A stretch of 13,048 nucleotides of DNA, taken from NCBI GenBank assembly GCA_047618565.1, contig JBLHKW010000146.1:1-13048 (forward strand), in the 5' to 3' direction. Every line of letters starts with the position of its first letter. Position 1 is the first letter of the stretch. The stretch comes from JBLHKW01 sp047618565. Its GTDB lineage: Bacteria; Planctomycetota; UBA1135; GCA-002686595. The position numbers were made by a program, and so were the translations under genes. This document shows positions 6,965 through 13,048 of the stretch, piece by piece. A model generated the notes under the pieces. It saw only the letters and a program-made list of their open reading frames with translations, ran no database searches and had not been told where the DNA came from.

Positions 6965-8242
6965 CTATTCGAGCTGGGCCTCGATCGCTTGTTCGAGGCC
7001 GTCGGGGTCGAACCCACCGGGGCCGGGCTCGCCGGTGTAGGCGATCTTCCCGTCACGGCCGATGAGGTAGAGGCGCTCGGGCCAGGCGAAGAAGGCCTTG
7101 TTGGCGCTGTCGTCCATGTCGTCGACGAGCATGGGCATCGGTTCCAGGGCGAGCTTGGTTGAACATGTTGTCGCCGCTGCTTTGCGTTCCTGGAAGGTCA
7201 CGGGATCTTCCATGAGCGGGTTGGCACCACCACCGAGAGCACCGCCCGGTCCGCCGCCCAGGGGCACGACGCTGTCGAGCGCGTGCGCCTCCCGGATGTA
7301 GACGACATAGAACTGAACCTCGTCGCCGTACGTCTCCCACATCCCCTTCAGCCGACCGGCTGAAGCACGGAACGGCGGTCAGGTGTAGCTGCCGAAGATC
7401 AGCGCGACCGGCTTGCCGCCTGCGATCCCGGCCAGATCGATGGATGGAGCGCCGTGCAAGGCAGTCAACGTGACCTCGGGAATATCCGACCCAACCACGA
7501 GCCCGGCCCGGTAGGCCAGTTTCTCGAAGTGTGCTCCCGGTGTCCCGTCGTCGAAGCGCACCTGGTCGAAGTGCAGCTCGTAGGAATCGCTGCCGTCGAA
7601 GACAGTCGCGAGCTCCGCCATGCTCAGGGTCTGGCTCCCATCCATATCGTAGAACTCCGTGAGTCGCTCCCAACCGTCCACGTTGCCGACATAACTCTGC
7701 GCCATCATCGATCCATCGCCCGGCATCTCGATCGCGCGCTCGTCCTTCATCGACAGGAACTCGGCCTCGGTGAGCTCCTCGTCGGCCATGCCCGCCTCGT
7801 CGTAATCGAAGAAGGCATTCGCGAGCTCGTCGATCGTCAGCGTGTCGTGCCCGTTCTCATCGGTCTGGAAGTAGCGTCCAAGAACGTCCATGCGCCGCAT
7901 CGTCATGATCTGCGGGTTGATGTCGGGCGTGGCATCGGCCCAGTCCGCTTGCGTCAGACGACCATCGCCATCCCTGTCCCAGCGCGCGAGCTGACCATCG
8001 TGGCGCGTGTACTCGGCTGCCGTGATGACACCGTCGCCATCCGCGTCGTAACGTTGCTGCAGGTAGCCGAACGGGGAGACCGCGTCGCCCACATCGGGCG
8101 CAATGCCGACCGGGGTCTCGGCCAGACTCTCGCCTGGAACCGGACCAGGTGACGAAGGCTCGGCTGCTCGGCAGCCGACGACGAGCCCGATTCCAACGAG
8201 GGCGGGCAGGAGGGTGAGTGTGCTGTTCACGATTGAGGCCAT
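6965..8242 (-). CDS. EF-hand / deiodinase-like selenoprotein (lipoprotein; in-frame TGA = selenocysteine 288)
   Basis: The 425-residue product is read through TGA at 7381-7379 as Sec288. The signal peptide ends in lipobox VVG-C24. EF-hand loops are D66-E77 (DADGDGVITAAE), D89-D100 (DRDGDGRLTQAD), a degenerate D128-E139, and D199-E210 (DMDGSQTLSMAE). The C-terminal domain (about 245-425) has a thioredoxin-like fold of the iodothyronine deiodinase family: FGSYT-U-PPFR, FYVVYIREAHALDS, ATTC360STKLAL, PERLYLIGRDGKIAY, GPGGFDPDGLEQAIEAQL. These match animal deiodinases (VIYIEEAHASDGW, PERLYIIQEGRILY, NYNPEEVRAVLEKL). The conserved EAH histidine is present. The Cys two before Sec in DIO1 is Tyr here. 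C360 could be a resolving thiol (inference). Expected role: selenol redox or dehalogenation chemistry at the membrane, possibly Ca2+-tuned; substrate unknown. The ATG at 8242 lacks a clear ribosome site. A nonsense-mutation pseudogene is unlikely given the intact downstream frame and hairpin. Confidence 0.93.
7346..7365 (-). promoter_or_regulatory. Bacterial SECIS hairpin for Sec288
   Basis: In the mRNA, CUUCAGCC (7365-7358), loop GGUC (7357-7354) and GGCUGAAG (7353-7346) form a perfect 8-bp stem. It starts 13 nt after the UGA and the apical loop starts 21 nt after it. The loop has G in its first two positions. This fits the general bacterial SECIS pattern (a small stem-loop shortly after UGA with a G early in the loop) that recruits SelB. 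The hairpin lies in coding sequence and encodes ASAGRLK. Confidence 0.85.
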
Positions 8243-8403
8243 GATCTAGGGTGATCCCGGGATGTTTCCTGCGCCTGACACTACGCTCGCGGGCGCCGGG
8301 CGCCCAGGTCTGCAATACGACCCTTACGGCTCAGCATTCCGCCGATAATTCCCGGGCTGATACACTCCGCGCGTCGCGACGCCCAACGGCCCCATAATCA
8401 CCC
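8243..8403. promoter_or_regulatory. Divergent promoter region between selenoprotein and propeller genes
   Basis: This 161-bp region separates divergent start codons. Facing the propeller gene it contains TACACT (8361-8366), a plausible -10 preceded by TGA. Immediately after it is the perfect 12-bp palindrome GCGTCGCGACGC (8371-8382). CATAAT at 8393-8398 is another -10 candidate only 5 nt from the ATG. A 10-bp palindrome ATCCCGGGAT (8254-8263) lies 12 bp upstream of the selenoprotein ATG. No clear -35 was found for any of these. Confidence 0.4.
8371..8382. promoter_or_regulatory. 12-bp perfect palindrome GCGTCGCGACGC, candidate operator
   Basis: It is perfectly self-complementary and starts 4 bp after the candidate -10 TACACT, so it would overlap the transcription start of the propeller gene. 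In DNA this GC-rich, CpG-rich palindromes can arise by chance. Confidence 0.3.
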
Positions 8404-11400
8404 ATGCTCCTAGCCCTGCTGCCCCTCCTCTTCGCCAGCCCGGTCCTCGCTCCGCAAGCGCCGGATTTCGACGAGACACTCTACAGCGCACTCGAGTACC
8501 GCTGCGCCGGACCGTTTCGTGGTGGACGCTCGGCGGCCATCTGCGGCGTGCCGGGTGATCCGATGACCTACTACTTCGGCGCGGCAGGAGGCGGCGTCTG
8601 GAAGACCAGCGACGGCGGTCAGACCTGGGAGAACGTCTCCGACGGATTCTTCGGTGGATCGATCGGAGCGGTCGAGGTCTGCGCCGCGGACCCCAATGTG
8701 ATCTACGCCGGAGGCGGTGAGGTGACCGTGCGAGGCAACGTCTCCAGCGGCTTCGGTGTCTGGAAGTCCGAGGACCGCGGCAAGACATGGCGCTCGATGG
8801 GCCTCGCGGATACGCGCCACATCCCGCGCATTCGCAGCCACCCGAAGAACCCCAACATCGTCTTCGTGGCGGCGCTGGGACACCTGTACGGACCCAACGA
8901 AGAGCGCGGCGTCTACCGCAGCGTGGACGGGGGCGAGAACTGGGAGCGCGTCCTGTTCGCCAACGCGGACGCCGGCGCCATCGACCTATCGATGGACCCG
9001 AGTAACCCGCGCGTCCTCTTCGCCAGCACCTGGCGCATCCGCCGGACCCCGCACAGTCTCGAGAGCGGCGGCGATGGCTCGGCGCTCTGGCACTCCACCG
9101 ACGGGGGCGACACCTGGGCCGACATCACGCACAACGAGGGCCTGCCCGAAGGCATGGTCGGCATCATCGGCGTCTGCGTCTCGCCGGTGAACCCGGAGCG
9201 CGTGTGGGCCATCATAGAGGCCGACGACGGCGGCGTCTTCCGTTCCGACGACGGCGGCGAGACCTGGGAACGGGTGAACGAGCAGCGCACCCTGCGCCAG
9301 CGCGCGTGGTACTACTCGCGCATCTTCGCCGATACACAGGACGAGGATCGGGTCTGGGTCACCAACGTGCGGCTCTGGCAATCGAAGGACGGCGGCAAGA
9401 GCTTCGAGAGCGTTTCCACGCCGCACGGGGACCACCATGACCTGTGGATCGCCCCCGAGGACGGGGACCGCGTCGCGGTCGCGGACGACGGCGGCGGACA
9501 GGTCAGCATCAACGGCGGCGAGCGCTGGTCCACCTACCGCAACCAGCCGACCTCTCAGTTCTACCGAGTCACCACCGACGGGCACTTCCCCTACCGCATC
9601 CTCGGAGCGCAGCAGGACAACTCGACCGTGCGCCTGCTGCACCGCTCGGCCGGATCCACCATCGGCGAGCGTGACTGGGAACCGACAGCCGGCGGCGAGA
9701 GCGGCTGGATCGCGCCCCATCCCGAGGATCCGGAGATCGTCTACGGTGGCTCCTACGGTGGCTACCTGACCCGTCGCAATCACCGCACCGGCGAGGTGCG
9801 CTCGGTCAACGTGTGGCCCGACGATCCGATGGGCCATGGCGCGGAGGGCATGAATCCGCGCTTCCAGTGGAACTTTCCGATCCTGTTCTCGCGCCACGAC
9901 CCGAACGTGCTCCTCGCCGCGGGCAACCGGCTGTTCGAGACCACCGACGAGGGCCAGAGCTGGGCCCCCATCAGCCCCGACCTGACGCGCGCGGATCCCG
10001 CCACCCTGGTCTCCTCGGGTGGGCCGATCACGAAGGACAACACGGGCGTCGAGTACTACGCGACGATCTTCGCAGTGGCCGAGAGCCTGCACGTGCCCGG
10101 CGTGCTGTGGGCCGGTTCGGACGACGGTCTGATCCACATCACGCGCAACGCGGGTGCGAGCTGGCAGAACATCACTCCGCCGCTGGACCTGCTGCCCGAA
10201 TGGACGCAGATCAACTCGATCGAAGCGCACCCTACGGAGCCCGGCGGCGCCTACGTGGCCGGTACGCGCTACAAGTCGGACGACTTCGCTCCCTACCTGC
10301 TGCGCACCCTCGACTACGGTGCGACCTGGACGCGCATCGACGAGGGCATCGACGCCCTGCATTTTACCCGTGTCATCCGCGCCGACCCGGGACGCCCCGG
10401 CCTGCTCTACGCGGGTACCGAGTCGGGCATGTACATCTCGTTCGACGACGGCGCACACTGGAAGCCCTTCCAACTGAACCTGCCCACGGTCCCGATCACC
10501 GATCTGGCCGTGCGTGATGACGACCTGGTGGTCGCAACCCAGGGGCGTTCCTTCTGGGTACTGGACGACCTGACCCCGTTGCACCAGTTGAACAGCGAGA
10601 TCGCGGAGCAGTCACTGTGGCTCTACACGCCGCGGCCGACCCTGAGGATGGGCGGCGGTCGGAACGAGGACTCGGTCACGGCCGGCATGAACCCACGTCC
10701 CGGAGTGGTCTTCAACTACCTGCTGGACGAGGAGCTCGCGCAGGATGAACTCCTGCTCGAGATCCTCGAGCTCGATGGCACCGTTGTGCGCTCGTTTCAC
10801 TCCAAGCCGGCCCCTGCCAGCGAGGAGAACGACGAGCTGGCGCAGGATGCTGCGGCCGATGACGATAAGGACAGCAAGGACGAGAAGCAGGCCAAGGAGA
10901 CCAAGGGCGACGGGGAAGACGACAAGCCCCTGCCGTCGGAGCCCGGCATGAACCGCTACGAATGGGACATGCGTTATCCGGAGGCCGAGGAATTCGACGG
11001 GCTGGTGCTCTGGTCGGGCGGCGTCCGCGGGCCACGTGCGGTCCCGGGCAGCTACCAGGCGCGACTGACCCTGGGCGAGCAATCGATGACCGTGCCGATA
11101 GAGATCCAGGTCGACCCGCGCTCATCCTGCACGCACCAAGATCTGCAGGCCCAGTTCGACCTGCTGATCGAGATCCGCGACAAGGTCAGCGAGGCGCACC
11201 TGGCGATCCAGGGCATCCGCGACCTGCGCGGGCAGATCGAAGACCTGACCGGCCGCCTCGGAGAACAGGACGGCGCCGACGAGATCTCCGAGGCCGCCGA
11301 GGCCCTGCTCGAGCAGCTCGTGTCCGTAGAGACGACCCTCTACCAGACACAGAACCAGAGTCCCCAGGATCCGCTGAACTTCCCGATCCGCTTGACGGAC

Positions 11401-11601
11401 AAGCTGGGCGCGCTCGCGAGTGGTGTGTCGCGCGGGGACTGGCGCCCCACCGACCAGGCGCTCGCGGTCTACGCCAAGCTCGCTCCCGAAGTGGACGTGG
11501 CCCTGGCCAGCTACAGCTCGCTCCTGGAGACCACGCTGCCGAGCTTCAACGCACTCGTGCGCGAGCACGCTGTGCCGCGCATCCTGCTCGAGAAGCCCTG
11601 A
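8404..11601 (+). CDS. Secreted sortilin/BNR-like Asp-box beta-propeller protein
   Basis: The 1065-residue product has an N-terminal signal peptide (LLALLPLLFASPVLA, residues 2-16). Residues about 30-720 are beta-propeller repeats carrying about eleven Asp-box-like motifs (S-x-D-G-G-x-T-W), for example KTSDGGQTW from residue 67, HSTDGGDTW, RSDDGGETW, ETTDEGQSW, and ISFDDGAHW near residue 679. This is the VPS10/sortilin-type, YVTN/BNR-like family common in environmental bacteria; about 1000-1100 residues is usual. Conserved blocks such as HHDLWIAP and GAQQDNSTV are present. After the propeller come a strand-rich region, a highly charged linker (about 805-845, rich in D/E/K), a small beta domain (about 850-905) and a helical C-terminus. 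Automatic annotation often says glycosyl hydrolase or sialidase, but Asp-boxes are structural and no catalytic residues are demonstrable. Polymer or protein binding is equally possible. Confidence 0.93.
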   Translation: MLLALLPLLFASPVLAPQAPDFDETLYSALEYRCAGPFRGGRSAAICGVPGDPMTYYFGAAGGGVWKTSDGGQTWENVSDGFFGGSIGAVEVCAADPNVIYAGGGEVTVRGNVSSGFGVWKSEDRGKTWRSMGLADTRHIPRIRSHPKNPNIVFVAALGHLYGPNEERGVYRSVDGGENWERVLFANADAGAIDLSMDPSNPRVLFASTWRIRRTPHSLESGGDGSALWHSTDGGDTWADITHNEGLPEGMVGIIGVCVSPVNPERVWAIIEADDGGVFRSDDGGETWERVNEQRTLRQRAWYYSRIFADTQDEDRVWVTNVRLWQSKDGGKSFESVSTPHGDHHDLWIAPEDGDRVAVADDGGGQVSINGGERWSTYRNQPTSQFYRVTTDGHFPYRILGAQQDNSTVRLLHRSAGSTIGERDWEPTAGGESGWIAPHPEDPEIVYGGSYGGYLTRRNHRTGEVRSVNVWPDDPMGHGAEGMNPRFQWNFPILFSRHDPNVLLAAGNRLFETTDEGQSWAPISPDLTRADPATLVSSGGPITKDNTGVEYYATIFAVAESLHVPGVLWAGSDDGLIHITRNAGASWQNITPPLDLLPEWTQINSIEAHPTEPGGAYVAGTRYKSDDFAPYLLRTLDYGATWTRIDEGIDALHFTRVIRADPGRPGLLYAGTESGMYISFDDGAHWKPFQLNLPTVPITDLAVRDDDLVVATQGRSFWVLDDLTPLHQLNSEIAEQSLWLYTPRPTLRMGGGRNEDSVTAGMNPRPGVVFNYLLDEELAQDELLLEILELDGTVVRSFHSKPAPASEENDELAQDAAADDDKDSKDEKQAKETKGDGEDDKPLPSEPGMNRYEWDMRYPEAEEFDGLVLWSGGVRGPRAVPGSYQARLTLGEQSMTVPIEIQVDPRSSCTHQDLQAQFDLLIEIRDKVSEAHLAIQGIRDLRGQIEDLTGRLGEQDGADEISEAAEALLEQLVSVETTLYQTQNQSPQDPLNFPIRLTDKLGALASGVSRGDWRPTDQALAVYAKLAPEVDVALASYSSLLETTLPSFNALVREHAVPRILLEKP

Positions 11602-11613
11602 GCTGCGCTGACG

Positions 11614-12300
11614 ATGAAAAATCCCCCTGACACCTCGGCGCTGCCCGAGATGCTCGCCGCCTACCTGCGCGTGCTCTGTAAGGGAAAGCCGAGCGCTGTC
11701 CTGGACATCGGCTGCGGTGCGGGACGGCTCGTATGCGAGTTGCGCGAACGCGGCGTGTACGCGATCGGCGTCGAGGTTCATCCATCGGAAGCAGCGCGCG
11801 CGACGGGCATCGTCGTCTCGGCCGACGCAGCCCACCTACCCTTCGCCTCGGGCAGCTTCGATTGGGTCAGCTTCCGACATGTCCCCCATCACCTCCCGCA
11901 GCCGCGCCTGGCCTTCGCCGAGGCATGGCGCGTCTGTCGACACGGCATCGTCATGGCGGAGCCCTACTACGACCCCTCCATCCCCTCCCAGCAGATCAGC
12001 GCACGCCTGGACTCATGGATGAAACAGGCAGAGCGACGGCGCGGAGACTTCCACGCGGATGTGCTCTGCGCTGACGAGTTGATCGGCTACCTGCCCGATG
12101 CCGCGGCGTGCCAGGTAGAGACCCTGGTGCCCTTGCGCCCCTATCCCATCGAGAAGCTCGAGAAGGACATCGCCACGGCCCTGGCGGATGACGTCCTGAG
12201 CACCGCCGACGAGCAGGAACGTGCGATGTACCGGGATGCGGCCCGCTCCGGCGAGATGACAGCCAACGGCACGCTGATGCTCAAGGCCAGCAAGCGATAG
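11614..12300 (+). CDS. Class I SAM-dependent methyltransferase (Methyltransf_11-like)
   Basis: This is a 228-residue cytoplasmic protein. Motif I is VLDIGCGAGRL (residues 29-39), the glycine-rich SAM-binding loop. The acidic residue after strand 2 is in IGVEVH (E54), motif III is SADAAHLPF (about 69-77), and the following strand/loop is SFDWVSFRHVPHHL (about 81-94), all in the usual order and spacing. The C-terminal third is helical and specific to this protein; it should determine the substrate, which cannot be told from sequence. The gene begins 12 nt after the propeller gene stop on the same strand, so the two are probably co-transcribed, although the products act in different compartments. 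The ribosome site is weak. Confidence 0.9.
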   Translation: MKNPPDTSALPEMLAAYLRVLCKGKPSAVLDIGCGAGRLVCELRERGVYAIGVEVHPSEAARATGIVVSADAAHLPFASGSFDWVSFRHVPHHLPQPRLAFAEAWRVCRHGIVMAEPYYDPSIPSQQISARLDSWMKQAERRRGDFHADVLCADELIGYLPDAAACQVETLVPLRPYPIEKLEKDIATALADDVLSTADEQERAMYRDAARSGEMTANGTLMLKASKR

Positions 12301-12335
12301 CAGCCTGTGCCCCCCACGCGTGCCACTTCGGGAGG

Positions 12336-12341
12336 TACACT
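12336..12341 (+). promoter_or_regulatory. Candidate -10 (TACACT) giving a leaderless transcript
   Basis: TACACT ends 7 nt before the ATG at 12349, the spacing expected between a -10 and +1, so the mRNA would begin at the start codon. The same hexamer lies before the propeller gene at 8361. A GGAGG at 12331-12335 lies 13 nt from the ATG, too far for a good ribosome site. Confidence 0.35.
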
Positions 12342-12348
12342 GAACGCG

Positions 12349-12570
12349 ATGGATGACGCGACGAAACGCACCCTGGCTGCCATCGATGCGGCGGTTGCCT
12401 GGAAACCACCGGAGGGGCCGATAGTCCTCTCCGATGAGTACCTGCGCCTCGTCGAACGAGCCGAGCAGCTTCCGGAGAACCGTCCCGGAACGGACAAGAC
12501 CTGGGTCGAGCGCATGCTCGCGTCATCGAAGTACGTACTGAACAATATCCGGGAGATCCCCCGGGAATGA
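12349..12570 (+). CDS. Small protein of unknown function, coupled to a nucleotidyltransferase gene
   Basis: This is a 73-residue, mainly helical, soluble protein with no recognised domain. Visible blocks are KRTLAAIDAAVAW (helix, residues 6-18), VLSDEYLRLVERAEQL (helix, about 26-41) and KTWVERMLASSKYVLNNI (helix, about 50-67). The ATG at 12349 is preferred over the in-frame GTG at 12307, whose extension (PPTRATSGG) has no helix or ribosome site and would cover the candidate promoter. Its stop overlaps the next start as ATGA, so the two proteins are likely made together. A small gene coupled ahead of an AbiEii/MNT-like nucleotidyltransferase recalls antitoxin-toxin arrangements, but this protein is too short for HepT and shows no DNA-binding motif. 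It may be a partner or stabilising subunit (inference). Confidence 0.7.
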   Translation: MDDATKRTLAAIDAAVAWKPPEGPIVLSDEYLRLVERAEQLPENRPGTDKTWVERMLASSKYVLNNIREIPRE

Positions 12571-13048
12571 GCGCCTTCGCGCCCCTGGCCCGTGCACTCG
12601 CCGCGCACGATGCCCGCTACGTCCTGATCGGGGTCTGGGGCGCCAACTTCCACGCTCACCGCGGAGGGGTGGTGTTCTCGACCCAGGACTGGGATCTCTT
12701 CATGCCGCCGGAGCCCGCCAACCTGCTCGCCACCTGGAATGCCTGCCGGGATTGCGGCCTGGCCATCAGTAGCGCCGGCCAGCCCCTCGACCAGCCCATG
12801 AATCATCTGCTGGCGGAGCGGGTCATCGAACAGCTCGCCTCCACCCAGGCATCGGATGATGAGCTTCAGGTCGACCTCACCCTGGTGATGGCCGGTCTCG
12901 ACTTCGACTCCGTGTGGGACGCCCGGACGCGGTTCGTACTCGACCGCATCGAGATTCCTGTCGCACGCCTGAGGCACATCATCGATTCGAAGGCGGCAAC
13001 CGGGCGCGACAAGGATCGCCTCTTCCTCGCAACGCACGAGGAGAATCT
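12567..13048 (+). CDS. Nucleotidyltransferase-fold protein (AbiEii/MNT-like), 3' end beyond the window
   Basis: At least 160 residues are present; the gene runs off the window end without a stop. The start ATG lies in the ATGA overlap with the small upstream gene. The nucleotidyltransferase palm pattern is visible: YVLIGVWGANFHAH (glycine loop around G22-G25), then STQ-D41-W-D43 as the metal-binding DxD pair, and a third candidate aspartate in QVDLTL (D103). The segment ARLRHIIDSKAATGRDKD (about 133-150) matches the Lys-rich helix near the end of AbiEii- and DUF6036-type nucleotidyltransferases. Such proteins transfer a nucleotide to tRNA or protein, or serve in toxin-antitoxin modules; the target here is unknown. 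The second loop glycine is shifted (GVWG rather than GG or GS), but all three acidic positions are kept, so activity is plausible. Confidence 0.8.
   Translation, partial: MSAFAPLARALAAHDARYVLIGVWGANFHAHRGGVVFSTQDWDLFMPPEPANLLATWNACRDCGLAISSAGQPLDQPMNHLLAERVIEQLASTQASDDELQVDLTLVMAGLDFDSVWDARTRFVLDRIEIPVARLRHIIDSKAATGRDKDRLFLATHEEN

Noticed and set aside
6965..7342. Separate 125-residue thioredoxin-like gene starting at MWETYGDEV
   Set aside because: It is the in-frame continuation of the upstream ORF past TGA. An independent start would lack the first strand and active site of the fold, and there is no ribosome site.
7379..7381. TGA as a nonsense mutation making a pseudogene
   Set aside because: The downstream frame is fully conserved at motif level, the TGA is at the family's Sec position, and a SECIS-like hairpin follows. 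A nonsense mutation would be a threefold coincidence.
7454..8152. 232-residue plus-strand ORF antisense to the EF-hand region
   Set aside because: The minus strand has EF-hand loops in correct register; the plus-strand translation is a typical GC shadow.
8986..10584. 532-residue minus-strand open frame antisense to the propeller gene
   Set aside because: Composition is low-complexity with no domain, while the opposite strand carries regular Asp-box repeats.
12141..13037. 298-residue minus-strand open frame at the window end
   Set aside because: It overlaps three plus-strand genes with recognisable motifs and neat ATGA coupling. Its translation has no recognisable fold.
1..13048. CRISPR array, tRNA or rRNA genes
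   Set aside because: No regularly spaced direct repeats and no cloverleaf or rRNA-like stretch were seen on either strand.

Overview
The window is about 13 kb of GC-rich bacterial DNA with long, tightly spaced genes. Nearly every product carries a signal peptide, a lipobox or membrane segments, so this is largely an envelope/periplasm region. The gene content resembles Planctomycetota: paired DUF1111 di-heme proteins, a huge Asp-box propeller protein, an EF-hand lipoprotein fused to a deiodinase-like domain, and a heme-binding histidine kinase. That assignment is inference from gene content; no marker gene is present.

Layout. 18-1610 (+) is a membrane histidine kinase with a CxxCH-bearing Tll0287/DUF3365-type sensor. 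It converges on a winged-helix regulator (1686-2249, -), which is divergent from a two-gene operon (2570-5070, +) of di-heme c-type oxidoreductases overlapping as TGATG. A strong intrinsic terminator (5111-5143) closes the operon. Next come a secreted three-module protein of unknown function (5219-6541, +) and an intergenic element bounded by a 46-bp inverted repeat (6587-6952). A selenoprotein gene (6965-8242, -) follows. Divergent from it is a 1065-residue sortilin-like propeller protein (8404-11601, +), then a SAM methyltransferase (11614-12300, +), a small unknown gene (12349-12570, +) and a nucleotidyltransferase-fold gene cut by the window end (12567-13048, +).

The central finding is at 6965-8242. 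Naive gene calling splits this into two ORFs at a TGA (7379-7381). The frame continues uninterrupted for 137 codons past it. The TGA sits exactly where iodothyronine deiodinases carry catalytic selenocysteine (FGSYT-U-PPF), and a perfect 8-bp hairpin with a GGUC loop begins 13 nt after the UGA, fitting the bacterial SECIS rule. The full product is a 425-residue lipoprotein with N-terminal EF-hands and a C-terminal thioredoxin-fold, deiodinase-like selenoenzyme domain.

How the genes cooperate is mostly unknown. The kinase has no response regulator in the window, and the winged-helix protein is the natural candidate regulator for the divergent di-heme operon. The di-heme proteins, the selenoenzyme and the heme-sensing kinase share a redox theme outside the cytoplasm. 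The last two genes form a coupled small-protein/nucleotidyltransferase pair resembling toxin-antitoxin layouts.
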